Assembly: GCA_964035795.1 (NCBI GenBank)
Contig: OZ038322.1
Span: forward strand, 8,185,345 to 8,249,344
Direction: 5' to 3'
From: Pterobdella sp. o SKG-2022
Taxonomy: Eukaryota > Annelida > Clitellata > Hirudinida > Piscicolidae
Length of the DNA stretch: 64,000 nucleotides
Shown here: piece by piece, positions 26,401 through 38,400 of the stretch
Layout of the letters: every line of letters starts with the position of its first letter
How positions within the stretch are numbered: position 1 is the stretch's first letter
Notes under the pieces: generated by a model
What the model was told of the DNA's origin: nothing
Database searches by the model: none
The model's input: the letters and a program-made list of their open reading frames with translations, nothing else
Position numbers and translations under genes: made by a program

Positions 26401-29400
26401 AAAAGTTTTCAAATTGCATGCATTAGATATGAAACTTAAAACGAATATAAATTATTGAAAGTTTTCCGTAAAAAGTACGAAGCTTTTCTTCAACAGTGTA
26501 TCATTTATACGCACTTGAAAATGTTGCACTGTTAACGAAAAGCTTCGTACATTATAATAAAAACGTTCAGTGTGCAATAAATGTTATTGTCTTCTTTTGG
26601 TTTGAAGAAATCATTAAGCATAACCATCATACATCGAACTGGTGCAAAAAGGTTTTTCATCTGCAGATAACTATATGACAAAACGTTTCATGATAAGATT
26701 TTCGATTTTACAATAATCGAAAAGATAAATGAAATAAAAAGCACGTGAAATGCACAAGAGAGTTGAATAGACTTACAAAAACAACTAATTGGGTTAGTTA
26801 GACTGTATACAATTTGTATCGAACAAAAAATGTACAACACTCAAACTAATTTAAAAAAATGACTTACTCAAACTGCACATCAATTATAATAAAAATAAAA
26901 AAAATAAAAACTCCAAGATTTGGAAAATACAACTATAAAAGCACCAGCAAATTCATATCTAAACAGGCATGTATGATAAAGATAAAGTATCAAAAGATGG
27001 AGAGTTGTACATGCGTTATGATCAATGGATCATACCTGTTAATTGCGCTTCATTGTAAAGTCTTTAACTTTACAATTTTTGAGGTTTTTAGGGGTTTTGG
27101 CGTTGTTTCTTCGTACTTGGTTGGTTGGTTGGTTGGTTGTATACAGGGTATTTAAATAGCTGGTGCTTTTCATATGAGGGTTTGGGTTTTATTTCAAAAC
27201 GGCTTTTTATTTCAAATTAAAGACATTTTATTCATGGTTGCGTTATGAAATATTTTTCATTGTTTATTTCTATGTCTTTACCTTGAATTTATTGAATGTT
27301 AACTTTAAACGATAACCTTTTTGCTTACAACTGAATAAGATTGTCCTGAAGCAATTGGTTTAAAGCATCTCTTATATTTCATCAGTATTTAAATTAGTTT
27401 TATTATTGAAAACATTACATAAACTAACATTTGGGATAAATTTCAAGTTTTTAAAAAAGGCAGTGTGGGTTTAAATTTGATCGATGTAACTTGAGAAAAG
27501 ATATTTCATTTTTATTTCCAAGAATAATTTAGAATCATTAAACCACAATTTGGACACATATTAATCAGTACTCTAATAAGAAATCCTATTTACCTTAAAG
27601 TACCAATCAACTGCAGAAAATTATCGTTATTTTGAATTTATACATTTTTTTATATTCAGTTTTATATAAAACCCCATTTCATTTATATATTTTTCAAACT
27701 TTTGAAAATTATAGTTTGAGAGTATGATTTTCAAATGTAATTGAAGTCTTCCATCACACGAGTCTACCCTGTATTAAAGCCGGCTTGAGGCATCGATTCT
27801 TGAGTTGGAATATTCAACATTTGGTTATAACGTAAAAATAAGCAATGAATCAAAATAATCCTTGTGAAAAAACATGAAAAATAGGTGAAAACAACCATTT
27901 CGCACATATTATTCCAAATGAATTTGAAAATTTCATGGCAAAATGCATATTTTTTTAGATGTATTGGTTGGACGGAAGCGTCTTTTGAAGTAAGTTTGCG
28001 TCATTTTTCTCCAAGAACAACTAATTAAAAAATATTCCAACTTCTTTTTATTGAAAAATCATTTCTTTCTTATTGAAACTTTTGACATGATTTTCTGTGA
28101 AAAATTTTTTCTCGTCATTTTTGAAACAACTTTTATAAACTTGAACACCCCGAAACTAATTTATCAACCATATTGTTTAAAGCTTAAAAATTTTTTAGAG
28201 CAGACGAAGATTTCCATAAGGATCGTTTTGTGTTATCCATCAAACGGCTTATTAAAATTTACTCAAATTAATACATCAATTTTCCATAAATTTCATGAAA
28301 AAGAAATATAATATACGGGAAGCAGCTCTTGATCAGTCTTAAAACCACCTTTTTCTTTCGGCTCCATACATTATCGATAAAGCCTTGAGCTGTTTGAAAT
28401 TTTGATATTTGTTAACACAATAATATAAATTTTACTTTTTGTCTTTTTAACACACAAATAATTTAGAAAATTTTTCAGCTCGAATAATTCTTTCATACAA
28501 ACAATAACTCAAAATTCTAACTTTGTTTTACACATACCTTTTTTTGCTTTAAGAAAATATTCTCTTTCATACCTCCACCATTACTTCTTTGAAAGCTTTT
28601 CCACGAAAATGTTACCGAACAATAAAATGATCAGAATTTTAATGTACACTTATAAATATTAACCAAATCAACATTCTACACCGATCGCTTGAGTTTATAG
28701 GAAATATATGAAAGTTCTTTGATCTTTTCAACATATACTGATATGACAAAACCTTGCAGGCATGAACGATGAGGCTGTGGTGGATCTGAACATGGCGAGA
28801 AGATTTTTTGAAAAAAATTTTCCCCATGAAATCAACGGCAGCGCAGATGTTATAGAAATGATTACAATCTTAGATAGTTACCATTTCACGAAACTGCAAT
28901 CCGACGACCACAAAATATCATATTGCAAAAAAAATTCCAATAGGTTAGTTTTTCAACCTTATTTTTTGAACTCATTCTGTTCATGATTTTTTGCTATATT
29001 TGATTTCGCAAACAATATATTTTTCAGTTTTTTGCCAAAAAAAAGAGTACGTAAAAGTATTGAAAGTTATGGACAAAAACTCGGACGACACGATGAAACA
29101 AGATTCAATGTCCACAAACACGAAGATTCAGATTTTGAAAAATCAAATGGCGAGTCATTGTGGAAACTTTTGTTGCTTAATGAAATAAAAGTTTTCAGCT
29201 TTCCCAAAATATCTCCCTCCCGAAACAATCTTTTCAACACTTCATGTTATTTTCTTCCTCTAAAGAAGAAAACATCGAAGGTGATATTGATTAAATTAAA
29301 CTCTAACAACTCAAGCATTTTGAAAAATTTAGAAAGATACTTTCGATTGGGACCAAAGGGCACATCTAGCAAATCATCGCTGACCACATCCATCAAACTG

Positions 29401-32400
29401 CCCTTTCTATTAACGTCACGTCCAAGTCGAGAACTAATCAACACATTTCTTGCAATTAAAAATATTAGACCAAATGTAGAAAATTTCCTAATCGATTGTC
29501 ACAAGATCAACAAAGATACTATGCAAAATGAAGAACAACGTAAGAATACCCACATAAATAAAATGTTTAAGAAATTGGTGAATAATAATGAAAAAAACGA
29601 AAAAACGAAAAATATAAAAAGTGTCAAAAATAAATATTTTAGGAAAGTTAAAAACTTTATGAAAAGCTTTAAAAGTTCATCTGTGAACGGCAACATTAAA
29701 AACTCTTCAAACCAAATTTTTGACAAAACCATCCGTTTTGTTAAGGCTAAATATAACGAAAAAGATAATAGAAAAATTATATGCAAAAGCAGACAAAAAA
29801 GACATTTTATTAATAAAAATCATCAAATAGAACTGAAAGTTGCAATTAATAAGGATTCTAATGACAATGTAACTTTGCCACAAAATAGAAAAAGGCCTAC
29901 GCAAATAAATTCTTCCGAGTGGGAGGATTTGAGCCAAAAAATGCAAAAACTTGAAAAGATTTTGGGAAAAATTTTTGTAGAATTTGGATTTAAAAAAGAA
30001 AAATTTTTGAAAAGAAAATTCCCAACTGTTGAAAAACTTAAAAATTGCAACAATAGTGTAACAAGGAGATTTTCAAAGAGCAATTTTCTTATTGGAACAA
30101 GCAGAAATTTTTCCAGTTTTGTAAAAATTTTTTTGCATTCAATCGATACAAAAATAAATGAGTTTTTCATGAATAATTTATTCTCTGAAAACAGAAAACA
30201 AAATGTCAACTCAAATCACAATTTTAATATTTCAAATTGTAATTTTGAAAATATCAACGAGTCATTTACAAACAAAAATCTTTTCATCAAAATTCCACCA
30301 AGTGTTTTCTTGTTTAATTCATCAAGCTATAAAAAGAACATAACTACCGACTTCAATACGACCACAATGTCCACAGCTGTAAAGACAACGCTCCTTTCCG
30401 ATTCAACACCCTCATTTCGAAACAAGCAAAAATATGACAAAAACCTCAAAAAGGTACAGCCCCCTCAGCCAGTGTCAGGTCTCGTTACACCATCGAATGC
30501 TGCTTCGTCGTTATTTGGGTTGCGTTTTGCAACCCTCCAAAGCAATATGTCAAGTGCTTTAGGTGATTGGCCAACTGTGAAAGAAACAAAATTCAATGGA
30601 TACAACAATATATCATACTTAGTTCCAAATCAAAATTCGTCACCAAACAAACGTGATTCAAAACCAAAAAGTAAAAAAGCACAAAAACCTTATTCAGTTA
30701 TAAAAAGTACAATAAGAAAGATCTTCAAACGAAGCCAAGACAACAATGCTGTAGAGTCCTTCCTACATTCTCACAAATCAAAAGAACACACCACTCTTGA
30801 AAGCGATAACAACACTGACAACACAAAGGAAGGCCAGCCTTTCAAAGAAGTTTGCTTAAGAGGACATAAGCAGCAGAGACATATCAGGTTTTGTCTTTTT
30901 TAACATAAATATCATAAAAAATTAATGTTCTTTAATAAACATTGTAACTTTAATAATCTCTAATAAGCATCATTAAAACGTCTTCAATCGATTTTCGCCA
31001 CAAGATGACTTCAAGAATGTCTGGTAGGCAGGTGGTGGACTCAAAGCCCTTCTGAGTGGCGTGCCTCAGTCGTCTGATCTTTGTCATACAAATACATTTT
31101 TTTTGTGTGTTTTTTTTACATTTACAATTTATTAAACAATCCTATTTTTATGCACTTAGATAATGCTTTATTCAATTCTTTTTTGATCTAACAGCCAAAA
31201 AAAAGTATTATCTTTTCAACCTTAAAAAAAGCTTTCTCACGAAAATTTTTTTTTTTTGAAAATAACTAAGAACAATTTTATTAAATATTAGACGAATCTT
31301 TTTTAGATAAATATTTGTCCAGGTTTTAAGCTTCCAAATGAGCCGGCTGAAGATGCATTTATCGATAGATGTATAAGAGTTCTAGTTTCCAATAACTCTA
31401 ACATTATCATAATGCATAAGCGTTTGTTTGCATATATTTTTATATAAATTTTGCGAATTTTGAACCCATTGAAAGTTAAAATGTTTTGAAAACTAAAAAA
31501 CAACTCGAAGTTTTAAAAATGAGTTTTGTTTTTAATAAGTATAGTAAATTTTTGAAAAAAAGAAAAAGTTGATGTTTTAAAAATCAATAATTCAAAACTT
31601 AAAACCAGTGGATCTATTAGTCTACAAATGCTTCATAAAAAATCTGCAGACTAGACAACTTGTTAAACCAGAAAAAACCTAGACATTCAATCAGCCATAA
31701 TTCCGTTAGATGCAAAAGTACAAAACATGAATAAATGTGAAAAAGCAAATAGTCTATAGGATTTTTTGACGTGAAAAGAGGAACCAGCGACAGGGTAACT
31801 GCTGTAGAGTTCTGATGTACAGCAGGAAGACGCAGCACGTTTAACATTCTGGAAGAAAAAATACGCTGCAGATTACAATTGTTTATGATTTCAAAATGTG
31901 TTTCATACTTTGTTTTTTATAATTTTTTCATTATATTACATTTTTTCATTATTCAATATTATTTTTTCTCAGTTTATTCTATATTTTCAGGTTGTTTATT
32001 ATTATTATTTCGGTTTATTTTGTATTTTTACGTGGTTTCGTATTATTTTGTTTTGTCACCTTGGAAACTATTTTCTAAAAAATTCAAAATTTTTAGTGCT
32101 TTTATTGCTTGACAAATTTCGAAAAATTAAATAAAAATATGGAAAAAATTAAATTAACAGTATAATTTCATATGACTATGTATAACAAATAAATAAATAT
32201 TTCTTATATATTTAAAAATTGCCCTTAAATATTCTATTATACATCGAATTTTGGGTATAAAATTTCTGCACCTATTAATAAATTCTCATCACTTCCTTCT
32301 ACAACTAACTAACACTTCATTACCTTTCATCAGATCGAAGTACGTCAAAACACTTTTCCACATTTCACATGTCATTCACTACTGCAGCATCGTGATCTTG

Positions 32401-35400
32401 GGCATCTTCGTGGTGCAGGTACTGTTACAATCTTCATCTTTATACATAGACCCCTTTGTCTGGTCTTGATTATCGGATGATGATTTTACTATGAATTGAA
32501 AAGTTTTATGATAAGTTTTTGAACTTCTTTGTGTTTTTTTTTCTTATTCGTAAGCTGGAACGTTGGTCTTGTTGCAAAGAGTTTTAACGATTTCGATGAC
32601 TTGATTCAAAAGATATTTGAACTTTTGTTTAGTTTTATAAAGGTTAATTATTTGACTGAATCTAACAAAATGGCAAATTTTCTAAAAACTTAAAAAAAGT
32701 AATCATAAATATTTGAAAAAATAAAACTTATGTGTTATACGTTTTTTGAACAAAATTGCTAGCAATTGTCAAAAGTTAAAAGTTTTATATGTAGTCATAT
32801 AACAAACGTACAGTTTGGAAGTAGATAAAATTATTTTAAATGATATTCATATTGAGGTATTATAGTTTTGAATATCAGATGATGTCATCAGTCCTTTTGT
32901 TTCAACTGAAGAAAAAAAAACATTGTAAAATTTTTGGAAAATTTGCCAAAAGATCTTATTTTGTGATTTTTTTTTGTAAGTTTTCAAAATATAATTGCGA
33001 TAAAAACGGTTTTTTGCCAATTTTTGAAATTTTCATTCAATATTTTGATATTTTATTTTTTTCAAAGAAAAAATGTTTGCATTTAGTTTTTTTGTATAAC
33101 TTTTTCAATCTACAAAAATCATGAGGGTATTATTAAATTTCCAAAAGCTTTTTATTGCAAAACTTCAAAAGAGTCAAAAGAATTTAAAGACAATGAAAAT
33201 GTCATATAAATAATGGCCTATTAAGCGAAGTATAAAGTTTAGACGATAAATTTTAGCTTAGATGCTCACCTAAAACAAAACGATAGAAATTCTTTGAATA
33301 TGAACGCATACGAATCATGAATAAAAAATAAAAACTTGAACAGTTTAACAAGGAAATATATATTTCACTAAACAGATCAATAGTTTTAAATCAAGTTAAA
33401 TATGTATTTTGAGAATTTCTTGAAGTTTTTTCATAAAAACATTCAAAATACCCATCTTCTCTTATTAAAGCTTTTATTCTGAAATACAAAACAATATTGA
33501 CTAGAAATCTTAAAATTCTGACAGACTTATATATTTTAAAAGTTCAAATTTTTAAAACTTTTTTTTTATGACAAAGATTTAAAAAATAACAAAAAAACTA
33601 TTTTTTCCATGAAAAAATTCTGAAATATATACTAAAACATAATCTAGTGCATAATAATTAATATTTTTACATCCCTGATCACATGTTTTTCAATAGCTTG
33701 AATTTCATGTGTCTCTTCATTTCAGCTGAATTTCCTTCAATGAACGTGTCTTAAACAAACTCAGCATATTTATAAAATACTATATAAAACTACATTATAA
33801 AAATTTGTTTCTGCGATCGCTTTAAGATAACTTAAAACTTATGTGAAACTAGAAAGCTAATGGAAATTGCTCTAAAAATGATGCAAAATAAAGCTTTTGT
33901 AGATTTTTAAAAATAATTGATTTTGAAAACCATGTAATTGATGGGGTTTTCTTGCTTTTATGATTCAATCACACCTATGGAGTTTTATGGATTTGAATTA
34001 AATTTTTTAAATAAAAAATTATTAATCGTGGTGTTATTGTATAGGTAAATGAAGAGAAGCCCAAGAAAAAGTCGTTGAAAATAGATTTATTGTTTGATAA
34101 TTAATATTACTATCTTATTTATAGGAAAATTAATCCATTGTTTATAGCATTCTTGTTCATTCATTTTCAATATTTTCAAACCAATTTGTTTTATAAATTT
34201 TTTTAAAAACACTAAGCATTTAAAAGGATCTTTTAAAAGTAAAATTTTTTTAAAGCTGTAGTTAATTGTTGAAAAGTTCACCTGCCTTTATATGAAAATA
34301 TTATCAAAAGCTTCTTAGTATGATAGTTATTTATGCTTTTACAAATTGCTATTAAAAAGCTTAGTTTTAATAAAAATATCGAAGTGCTTTGCTTATTTAA
34401 TTCACATCTGTGAAACTATTAATTCACCAAAAATAAGTTAAAACCCAGCATTTCCAAAGATTTATTAACTGAAAACTTGTGAGATTAACATACAAGAAAT
34501 ATTTATTAATTTAAAACACGGAGCTTTTAGTAGCTCTAACTTACATTTTCAAGTGAGCGAAAAAAACTAAGCATTCCAAAATATACCCAAGGTCATCATC
34601 AGGTTGTTATAATAATAATAGCAGAAGTATTTTAGTTGTGGTGCTGTTTTAGCCTGGTTTGTATGTGACTTTGAAATTAAACCATTTTTTTTGCAAAAAC
34701 AGCACAAAGCTTTGTGACAAGAAGTGAGAATAAAAATTCAAAGAAATTAATCAGTTTGTAATTCATATTTCGCTATAATTGAAGCTTAATGAAACAAGAA
34801 CTATTTATTCAATTAAATTTTCATTATGTTTATATAGACATGGGCAAAAAAATTTCATCACCAAATGACAGTTTTATCTGGTATATTGACATATCATTTT
34901 AATATAAGAATTTTAAAATTCAAAAATATATTCAAAACATTTTTTAATAATTTACAAATAACATGAAAAATAACTTTTAAGTTTTGAAAATTGTAATTTA
35001 AAGCTTTCAAAAAGTTCTTATTCCGGTTGTTTTTCCAAAGTTCAAAATAATAAACATGGGTCCCGATCAAGAGATCTTAGTTCGTTGCCATCTAAAAATG
35101 GAATAAAATTAAAGAAGAACGTAAAATTTTATTTCTAGAAGAAATTTTCAAATGCATTTTGTCTGAATAATCTGTATTTGTTACATAAAAATTCAGTGAT
35201 AAAACTGTCCCATAAAAATTTAAAGGAATTCGTATTAGCATTGTCGTAAATGCTCTTTTGTTTTCAAACTTTCTTTAATGTTATTCATACAAACCAAAAA
35301 ATCTTTAAGATAATGCTTAACGTTTTTTCAATAAAAAACCGAGAAGAAGCTTCTAAAATTAATGATGCATTTAATTATGTTTATATGTTACATAAATTGC

Positions 35401-38400
35401 CTTCAATCATATTGAGAATGTCTGTCATTGTAGCGACCAACAAGCAAACGGGGCATGGTAGACTTTTAAAAAAAACACATACTATTTTATAAAAAATTGA
35501 AAGCAACCACTGAATCAAATAATACAAAGCTTTTTATAAGTTGAACTTACATACCAAGTATATAAACTTAAAGACGTTGAATATGATTATTTTTTGTTTT
35601 ATTTTTTTTAATTTACATCATAAATAACCTTTTTCAGGTGTTCACTAAAATCATAACGATGGGAGTTGAGTTTTTCAAAAAAAAGATTGAAGTTAGTAAT
35701 ATTGTTTTATTTTTATCATAACTATTAGTAATTCAATAGCACCAATAATATCATCATTAGCATTGAGTTGAAGAGGTGCGGGAATCACAGATGAAAAATA
35801 TCATCATTAGCATTATTGTTTTTATTATTTTTTGTTTTGGTGTATTTAGATTTTTTTTGATAGATTAGACATCGGTTTGTTATACGACTAAGCTTAAATG
35901 AAAGAAGGGGCAAGTCGTCTGTTGTGAAGATATACCTTAAAGTTGATGTTGTTATTTTTAAGCATTTTTAGTTCAACTTAATCAAGGAAACTACTTTGAA
36001 TTTATTATTGTTTTAAACTCATAAGCTAGTTCTCTTCAATTTGTTTGATCTCAATTTAGTTTAATTGGGGTACTTGGAAAACTTTTCCTCTAAATGCACT
36101 CAAACTTTTTTTAGTACTCCTTTCAAAAAAAGTTTCTTAATGCTTCATTTTCTTAACTTCATCAATTTCTTATAAGCCATAGAGTTCCTATCATCCTTGA
36201 GGTGTGCCAAATTTTACTGAGATTTTTTACGTCTCATATTTTTAGAAAATTTTCAAAATTTTTTGAATATTTTCTCATTAGTAGAGACAATTAATACACG
36301 CAAGCTTCATCAGAACGTACCACCTCCTTCTTCACTGCTAGGGATACAAATGCTGTATTTTGGGTGGTGAATTTTGTCGGCTAAAACTAGTTTTTAGTAT
36401 TTCATCATACGAGCTATTATAAATTCAAATATATGAAATCCACTATGAGAATCGCTGATCAATTAGTCGCAGTGTGGTATTTATAAAATTTACTTTCAAT
36501 TTAGTTATTAGCTTCAACGTTTCCTTAATTTCCTTTCATCTCTCAATGCCATTTGCCATCACTTACTAAAACCCAAGTGTTTATACGTACCTTCCAGTTT
36601 CAAATCCATAATTGCTGTTTTACCAAGTGCAATGTTTTCTACCATTTTTAGTTTTTTTTTTATTTTTATTTTTTTTAATGTTTTTCTTCCAATTTTTTGA
36701 TAATTTTATCAATTTCTTTTATACACATAAGGCTCATTTTACAGCAGGTGGTGTTTAAATACCACCCGAGCTCAAAGATGTTAATCAGGTGTTTATGTGA
36801 GCTTAGAAAAAAAATTACTTAAAAGGACGAAAAGTTTTAACTTGAAGTAGATAAAACAGATTTTGAAGCACTTTTTTGTCAAACTGTTTGACTCTGAATT
36901 CTCTATGGTGATTTTATTGTTAAGTTCAAGATAATGTTTTAGACTTTTGTATCGAAACAATCTCGGGCTGTTAATATTGGTATTAGGAATGCTCAGACAG
37001 TAAGGGTTAAATATGAGTGAGTTGGAAGGGTGTGTAAAAAAATTTGTGAATACAAAAAAGTAGTTGAGTTTATATGGGGTCAACACAAAGTAAGGTTGTG
37101 CGAAGTTTGTGAGGTTAACCTTTTCAAAACGTGTTTGGGTGCTCAGATTTGTATGCTACATTAGTTGATTAAAACTGAAGTTTGTTAGTTTAATGAGTCT
37201 TATCAATGGTTATTGTCAGTAGCTTTATTTTAGTTTAGATGTTTATGTTGTAAGCATGAGTATCGCTTAATGATAATCGAATGAAGGAGCCAACCAGAGT
37301 TAATTACAACATAGTATATGAGGTGTAGTTCAAATGAGTTGCTAAATAAACAAATTTGTACACACCAAACGCATTTCAGTAATGTCGATAATTAAGAGAA
37401 ATTACACGAAACGATGTTACCCTCAGAGTATTAGTGAAAATAGATTTTGTATTTACGTTCAATGAGGGTCTGTCGTGATGTAAGTATGATGAAAGGAACA
37501 AAACCTTGTGAAATCAAATGAAATCAATTAAGAGTTTGATTATAGTTGCATTGACTTCAGGAGTTTCTAGACCACTGGAAACCCCTTTGGTACGGGTTGA
37601 GACGTTCTGTGTTCACTGCGGTGAGTGGAAAGCAATTAAAAAAAGTGGTATGAGTCGAGAAGAAAGTCACTTTAATAATATAATCAGATTTCATGCGTGA
37701 AATGTGTGTGCCGCAATTGATCGTATCAGGAACAGTTGAAAGGTCAATTGATGCTAATAAACTTTTGTGGCTTTTTTTGGTAAAAATTATTGAAAAACCA
37801 TTTTATTAATTTGAATCATAATAGATTTTTTTCAATAATAAGGTGTATAATTGAGTTTTTTTATTATAGATCTAAATTTTAAAAACTGAAACTTTTTCAT
37901 CATTTCCTATATAAGAGTATTTGTTAATGATTCTTAAAACATCCCACTATTTTATTTTTGGCAAAGAATTTTGACGAGTTTGTCATAAAATATTTTAAAA
38001 ATACTTTTTCATGATTTAAAGTTTAAACCTTCAATTTAGTTGACTATGTTCAAATCTTCAAGCTAGCCTTTTATAAACCAAGCAGAAGCTTTTGAAGATG
38101 AAGAATGCACATAAACAAAAAATGCTTGTAAAAACCCTAGTTCAAAGTTGTATAATGAATTGACGAATCAATATAAAATGTCTCATTTGAACTCAAGACA
38201 GTCATAGTCATTTTCAATAACACTTAGTAGAGATTTTCAATAGGGAATTGGGAAGCTTTCATGTCATATTATGTTTGCCCACTTCTCATCAAGCGATTCA
38301 ATCATGTTTTGTTGGTGCCTAAGCTTGAGCAGGCAGAATTTTATTTGTAACGAAGTTCCAATTGAAACTAAATTTCAGAAATTCACGTTGAAACACGTTT

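Larger units (their letters stand above)
21241..28759 (+). other. HVCN1: Large HVCN1 intron after the S1 exon
   Basis: This is 7.5 kb of AT-rich sequence with no exon I can support. It contains the A/C-rich tract (22486-22690), the AAGCTT-core inverted-repeat element (26231-26494) with an extra half copy, and a short (TTGG)n repeat. A second possible donor for the S1 exon (GAG|GTAAAA at 21314) lies at its start. Confidence 0.6.

Noticed and set aside
29247..30209. Several minus-strand open frames of 65-128 residues
   Set aside because: They are antisense shadows of the long plus-strand exon 29028-30887, with Phe/Leu-rich translations typical of reverse reading of Lys/Asn/Glu codons.
31879..32134. 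Two overlapping hydrophobic plus-strand frames that could be read as a membrane protein
   Set aside because: They arise from T-rich intron sequence just before the S2 exon, and their frames do not join the S2 exon.
37518..37700. 60-residue frame with a CVHCGEW motif
   Set aside because: A single CxxC in a short frame inside an HVCN1 intron is not enough. No phase-compatible role in the channel was found.
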